Assembly: GCA_905235825.1 (NCBI GenBank)
Contig: CAJONH010000241.1
Coordinates: 1-7,305 of the forward strand
Direction of reading: 5' to 3'
DNA length: 7,305 nucleotides
From: Candidatus Gastranaerophilales bacterium
GTDB lineage: Bacteria > Cyanobacteriota > Vampirovibrionia > Gastranaerophilales > Gastranaerophilaceae
The notes below the pieces were generated by a model. It did not search any database, had not been told where the DNA came from, and saw nothing but the letters and a program-made list of their open reading frames with translations. This document shows, piece by piece, positions 5,443-7,305 of the stretch (the first letter of the stretch is position 1; each line of letters opens with the position of its first letter). The translations under genes were made by a program, and so were the position numbers.

Positions 5443-6996
5443 TTAATGCTTATAAATATATTTTGGACATGCAATATTTTTCAATTTTTGAAAATCAGCA
5501 TTTTCTAATTCATCTTTTTCAAAATGTAAATTTATTTTTTTATAAAACTTTTCGGCTTCTTTCTTTGAAACAATACAAAATCCGTTTTTTTCCAAATTCT
5601 CAATATTATCATAAGTTTGCGACATAAATAAAAAATGAAAAAAGAATACGGTATTATAGCACTTTACGATGTTTTCTCCTTCATTTGTATCAAACCCTAT
5701 ATTCATTAACTCATATTGCGATATATCAATTTGGGGCTGCAGATTTTTTATTGCCGACAAAATAAAAATTTTTTCATATTTATAATTTGCAATTTTTCTG
5801 TCTTTAAATAAAATTTTATTATTTTCCCAAATTGATTTTATGAAATCAATCTTTGTATAAATATGGTACATTACAAAAAATAACACTAATAATATACTAA
5901 TACTTTTTATCAAACCGGCTTTTGGTAATTTTATAAAATTACAATCTATATTTATCAATAAAAACATAGGAATGAAAAATAAAATATCATATACCAATTT
6001 TAAATTGTTTGTAAAATAAAATTCTACATTAAATTTAATTAAAGAAAACATTGAAATTAAATCGGTAATAAGTATCATTAGTGCAAATATATAATATTGA
6101 TTATTTTTAGTCGTTTTATTTTTAATTATTACAAAAAGATAGAAACAAAATAAAATAGCAATTGGAACAAGTATTTGAATAATATCCCAAATACAATATT
6201 CCCAATAACTTTTTAAAAATGCTGAAATATTAATTGAATCGTTAACAAAACCCTGCTTTTCTTTTATAACATTTACTCCCGATAAAAGATATATAATAAT
6301 ATTGATTATAACGGCAATTAAAGGAAATCCTACGGAAGGAATTATCTTTTTATATTTAAAAATGGAAAATACTGCCGTAAACAATAGAAATAATAAAGAA
6401 TCAACAATAAAAATTTCCGTATTTATTTGTAACAATAAAAAAAGTACTGAAGATAAAACTGTATATTTTTTATTTTCTCCGTTATATTCAATAACATTTT
6501 TAACAAGATAATAAAAGGCACAAACAGTTAAAAGCAACGGAATTACATATCTTGCAGTAATAAAGGAAACTTCAACATACTGAAAAAATTGCATAATTTC
6601 TTTTGAAAGAAATAATAATACTGTAATAAAAGCTGCAATTTGGATGTTATAAGATTTTTTATTTAAATTTGAAAACTTAGCAATAAAAAGGCAGATTAAA
6701 AAAAATAAAATACTCCTTAACACATTATATTCTCCAATCCAGGAATTATAATGTATACCTAATTGTTTTGGCAGATAAAATACAAAAAAATAGTTGATAT
6801 AAAGCCAGATACAATTTCCGTATCGAGGCTCAAACTTATTACGGGACGGGATATTAAAAGCATCATCAGGATTAATAACCAAATCAACTGTTAAATATTT
6901 AATAAGAAAAAATATAACAAAAAACAAAGAAACATAAATAAAAAATCTTATTAAATGTGTATGTTTATTTAAATCTGTGTTTAATCGGCGAAACAT
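5443..6996 (-). CDS. Polytopic membrane protein, GT-C glycosyltransferase-like (517 aa)
   Basis: The product has about 10-12 hydrophobic segments, the first at residues 15-35, then about 63-75, 92-106, 117-132, 144-168, 180-213, 220-240, 268-290, 300-320, 332-350 and 364-382. A soluble C-terminal tail of about 125 residues follows. After the first segment comes a loop with NPDDAF (Asp44-Asp45) and PRYGN (57-61). An acidic pair in the first non-cytoplasmic loop is typical of GT-C transferases, which use polyprenyl-linked sugars, as in the GtrII/ArnT/PMT group and related uncharacterised families. No family is recognised with confidence, so a sugar-transfer role in the cell envelope is inference. 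ATG 6996 is the first start in frame after the AT-rich upstream region; its ribosome-binding site is weak (GAG nine bases upstream). Sampled GC is far below that of the convergent gene (12 of 60 at 5881-5940, 7 of 60 at 6001-6060), partly because of Phe/Ile/Leu/Lys codons. No partner gene is adjacent. Confidence 0.8.
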   Translation of the reverse strand: MFRRLNTDLNKHTHLIRFFIYVSLFFVIFFLIKYLTVDLVINPDDAFNIPSRNKFEPRYGNCIWLYINYFFVFYLPKQLGIHYNSWIGEYNVLRSILFFLICLFIAKFSNLNKKSYNIQIAAFITVLLFLSKEIMQFFQYVEVSFITARYVIPLLLTVCAFYYLVKNVIEYNGENKKYTVLSSVLFLLLQINTEIFIVDSLLFLLFTAVFSIFKYKKIIPSVGFPLIAVIINIIIYLLSGVNVIKEKQGFVNDSINISAFLKSYWEYCIWDIIQILVPIAILFCFYLFVIIKNKTTKNNQYYIFALMILITDLISMFSLIKFNVEFYFTNNLKLVYDILFFIPMFLLINIDCNFIKLPKAGLIKSISILLVLFFVMYHIYTKIDFIKSIWENNKILFKDRKIANYKYEKIFILSAIKNLQPQIDISQYELMNIGFDTNEGENIVKCYNTVFFFHFLFMSQTYDNIENLEKNGFCIVSKKEAEKFYKKINLHFEKDELENADFQKLKNIACPKYIYKH

Positions 6997-7020
6997 GAAA
7001 GTAATCTCGTAATTACAAAC

Positions 7021-7049
7021 ATAATATCATAAAAGGGGCTGTCTAAAAA
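7021..7049 (-). promoter_or_regulatory. Possible promoter for the membrane protein gene, overlapping the IS-end-like sequence
   Basis: On the reverse strand TTTTTA (plus 7044-7049) and TATTAT (plus 7021-7026) are 17 bases apart, placing transcription start shortly before ATG 6996. The -10 is good and the -35 poor. The -35 lies inside the GGGGCTGTCTAAAAAGTC sequence, so an inserted element end may supply part of the promoter. This is a weak call made on spacing only. Confidence 0.28.
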
Positions 7050-7052
7050 GTC
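7035..7052. mobile_element. IS-terminus-like sequence GGGGCTGTCTAAAAAGTC
   Basis: This 18-mer resembles the outer ends of several DDE-transposase insertion sequences, which often begin GGGCTGTC followed by an A-rich run and GTC. No matching inverted end and no transposase remnant are visible in the window, so it is at most a remnant or the end of a non-autonomous element. Similarity is from memory of the general pattern. Confidence 0.35.
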
Positions 7053-7067
7053 TGATTTTTACAAATA

Positions 7068-7164
7068 AGAGATTCTTCACACTAAAATGCTGCCAGTTCA
7101 GAATGACTGCTGCAATTGAATTTTATACAATCCGTCATCCTGAGGCTGAAAGGCGAAGGATTTT
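7068..7164. repeat. Back-to-back GTCATTCTGAG-type repeat units
   Basis: Two units face away from each other. The first (7068-7106) reads GTCATTCTGAA on the reverse strand, then about 18 bases, then GAAGAATCTC. The second (7133-7164) reads CGTCATCCTGAGGCTGAAAG, then GCGAAGGATTTT, on the forward strand. Both are variants of the GTCATTCTGAGCG...GCGAAGAATCTC unit also present intact at 7192-7220. TTCACACTAAA at 7076-7086 is the inverted form of the MITE end motif TTTAGTGTGAA. The block looks like nested or partly deleted copies of one short-repeat family. No coding capacity. Confidence 0.65.
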
Positions 7165-7169
7165 AAAAA

Positions 7170-7305
7170 TTAGAACGTGTTCACACAAATCGTCATTCTG
7201 AGCGTCAGCGAAGAATCTCATGATTTTATAATTTGGATGAGATACTTCGGCATTAAATGGTTGTTTACCTCAGTATGACAGGTTTTGTTTGTATTAGTGT
7301 GAACA
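7170..7305. repeat. MITE-like element, copy 2 (reaches the window end)
   Basis: The left end TGTTCACACAAA (7178-7189) and right end TTAGTGTGAACA (7294-7305) form near-perfect terminal inverted repeats (TGTTCACACAAA versus TGTTCACACTAA). Inside, GTCATTCTGAG (7192-7202) is inverted against CTCAGTATGAC (7270-7280), and GAAGAATCTC pairs roughly with GAGATACTTC (about 7211-7249), so a transcript would fold into one long hairpin. It shares its left 25 bases (22 identical) and its right end with the element at 1027-1137. Whether the last visible base is the true boundary cannot be seen. Confidence 0.78.

Noticed and set aside
5436..5627. Forward 63-codon frame after the terminator
   Set aside because: It starts inside the terminator, has no ribosome-binding site and is antisense to the C-terminal part of the membrane protein.
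6302..6511. Forward 69-codon frame inside the membrane protein gene
   Set aside because: Antisense shadow of a strongly supported membrane protein frame, with no ribosome-binding site.

Overview
The window is an AT-rich bacterial segment with Shine-Dalgarno-led genes and the standard genetic code (TGG is used for Trp, and TGA is not read through). It carries four protein-coding loci, one strong shared terminator and several short inverted-repeat elements. The low GC, the MITE-like GTCATTCTGAG repeats and the style of the large acidic, Thr/Ser/Asn-rich protein would fit a host-associated low-GC lineage such as gut Gastranaerophilales/Melainabacteria. That is a weak guess; no marker gene fixes the taxonomy.

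Layout from the left: the 5' part of a trkA-like gene (K+ channel regulatory NAD-binding protein) runs leftward off the window (1-368). It is divergent from a 66-residue small protein of unknown function (789-989), whose long upstream region holds a chain of short hairpins. A MITE-like repeat (1027-1137) and an AT-rich promoter region follow. Next comes the dominant locus, 1357-5384: a protein of about 1,340 residues whose frame is broken near an A6 tract at 1643-1648. The N-terminal 97 residues (EF-hand-like) lie in one frame and the remaining roughly 1,245 residues in the -1 frame. The protein has no signal peptide. It has a beta-rich N-terminal third, a helical middle of degenerate EF-hand-like helix-loop-helix units, a GSTTGT hexapeptide linker, a canonical EF-hand near the C-terminus and a duplicated 32-residue C-terminal motif.

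A near-perfect bidirectional terminator (5409-5437) separates this gene from a convergent, very AT-rich gene (5443-6996, minus strand) for a polytopic membrane protein with GT-C glycosyltransferase-like architecture. The right edge (7035-7305) is a mosaic of short inverted repeats: an IS-terminus-like GGGGCTGTCTAAAAAGTC, back-to-back GTCATTCTGAG-type units, and a second copy of the MITE found at 1027.

The two related MITE copies bracket the large-protein gene and the membrane-protein gene, so this block may be an accessory insertion next to a core trkA locus. I see no evidence that the genes form one pathway, and no defence system, CRISPR array, rRNA or tRNA. The most interesting material is the broken EF-hand-repeat protein, its internal repeat architecture, and the hairpin-rich leader of the small ORF.
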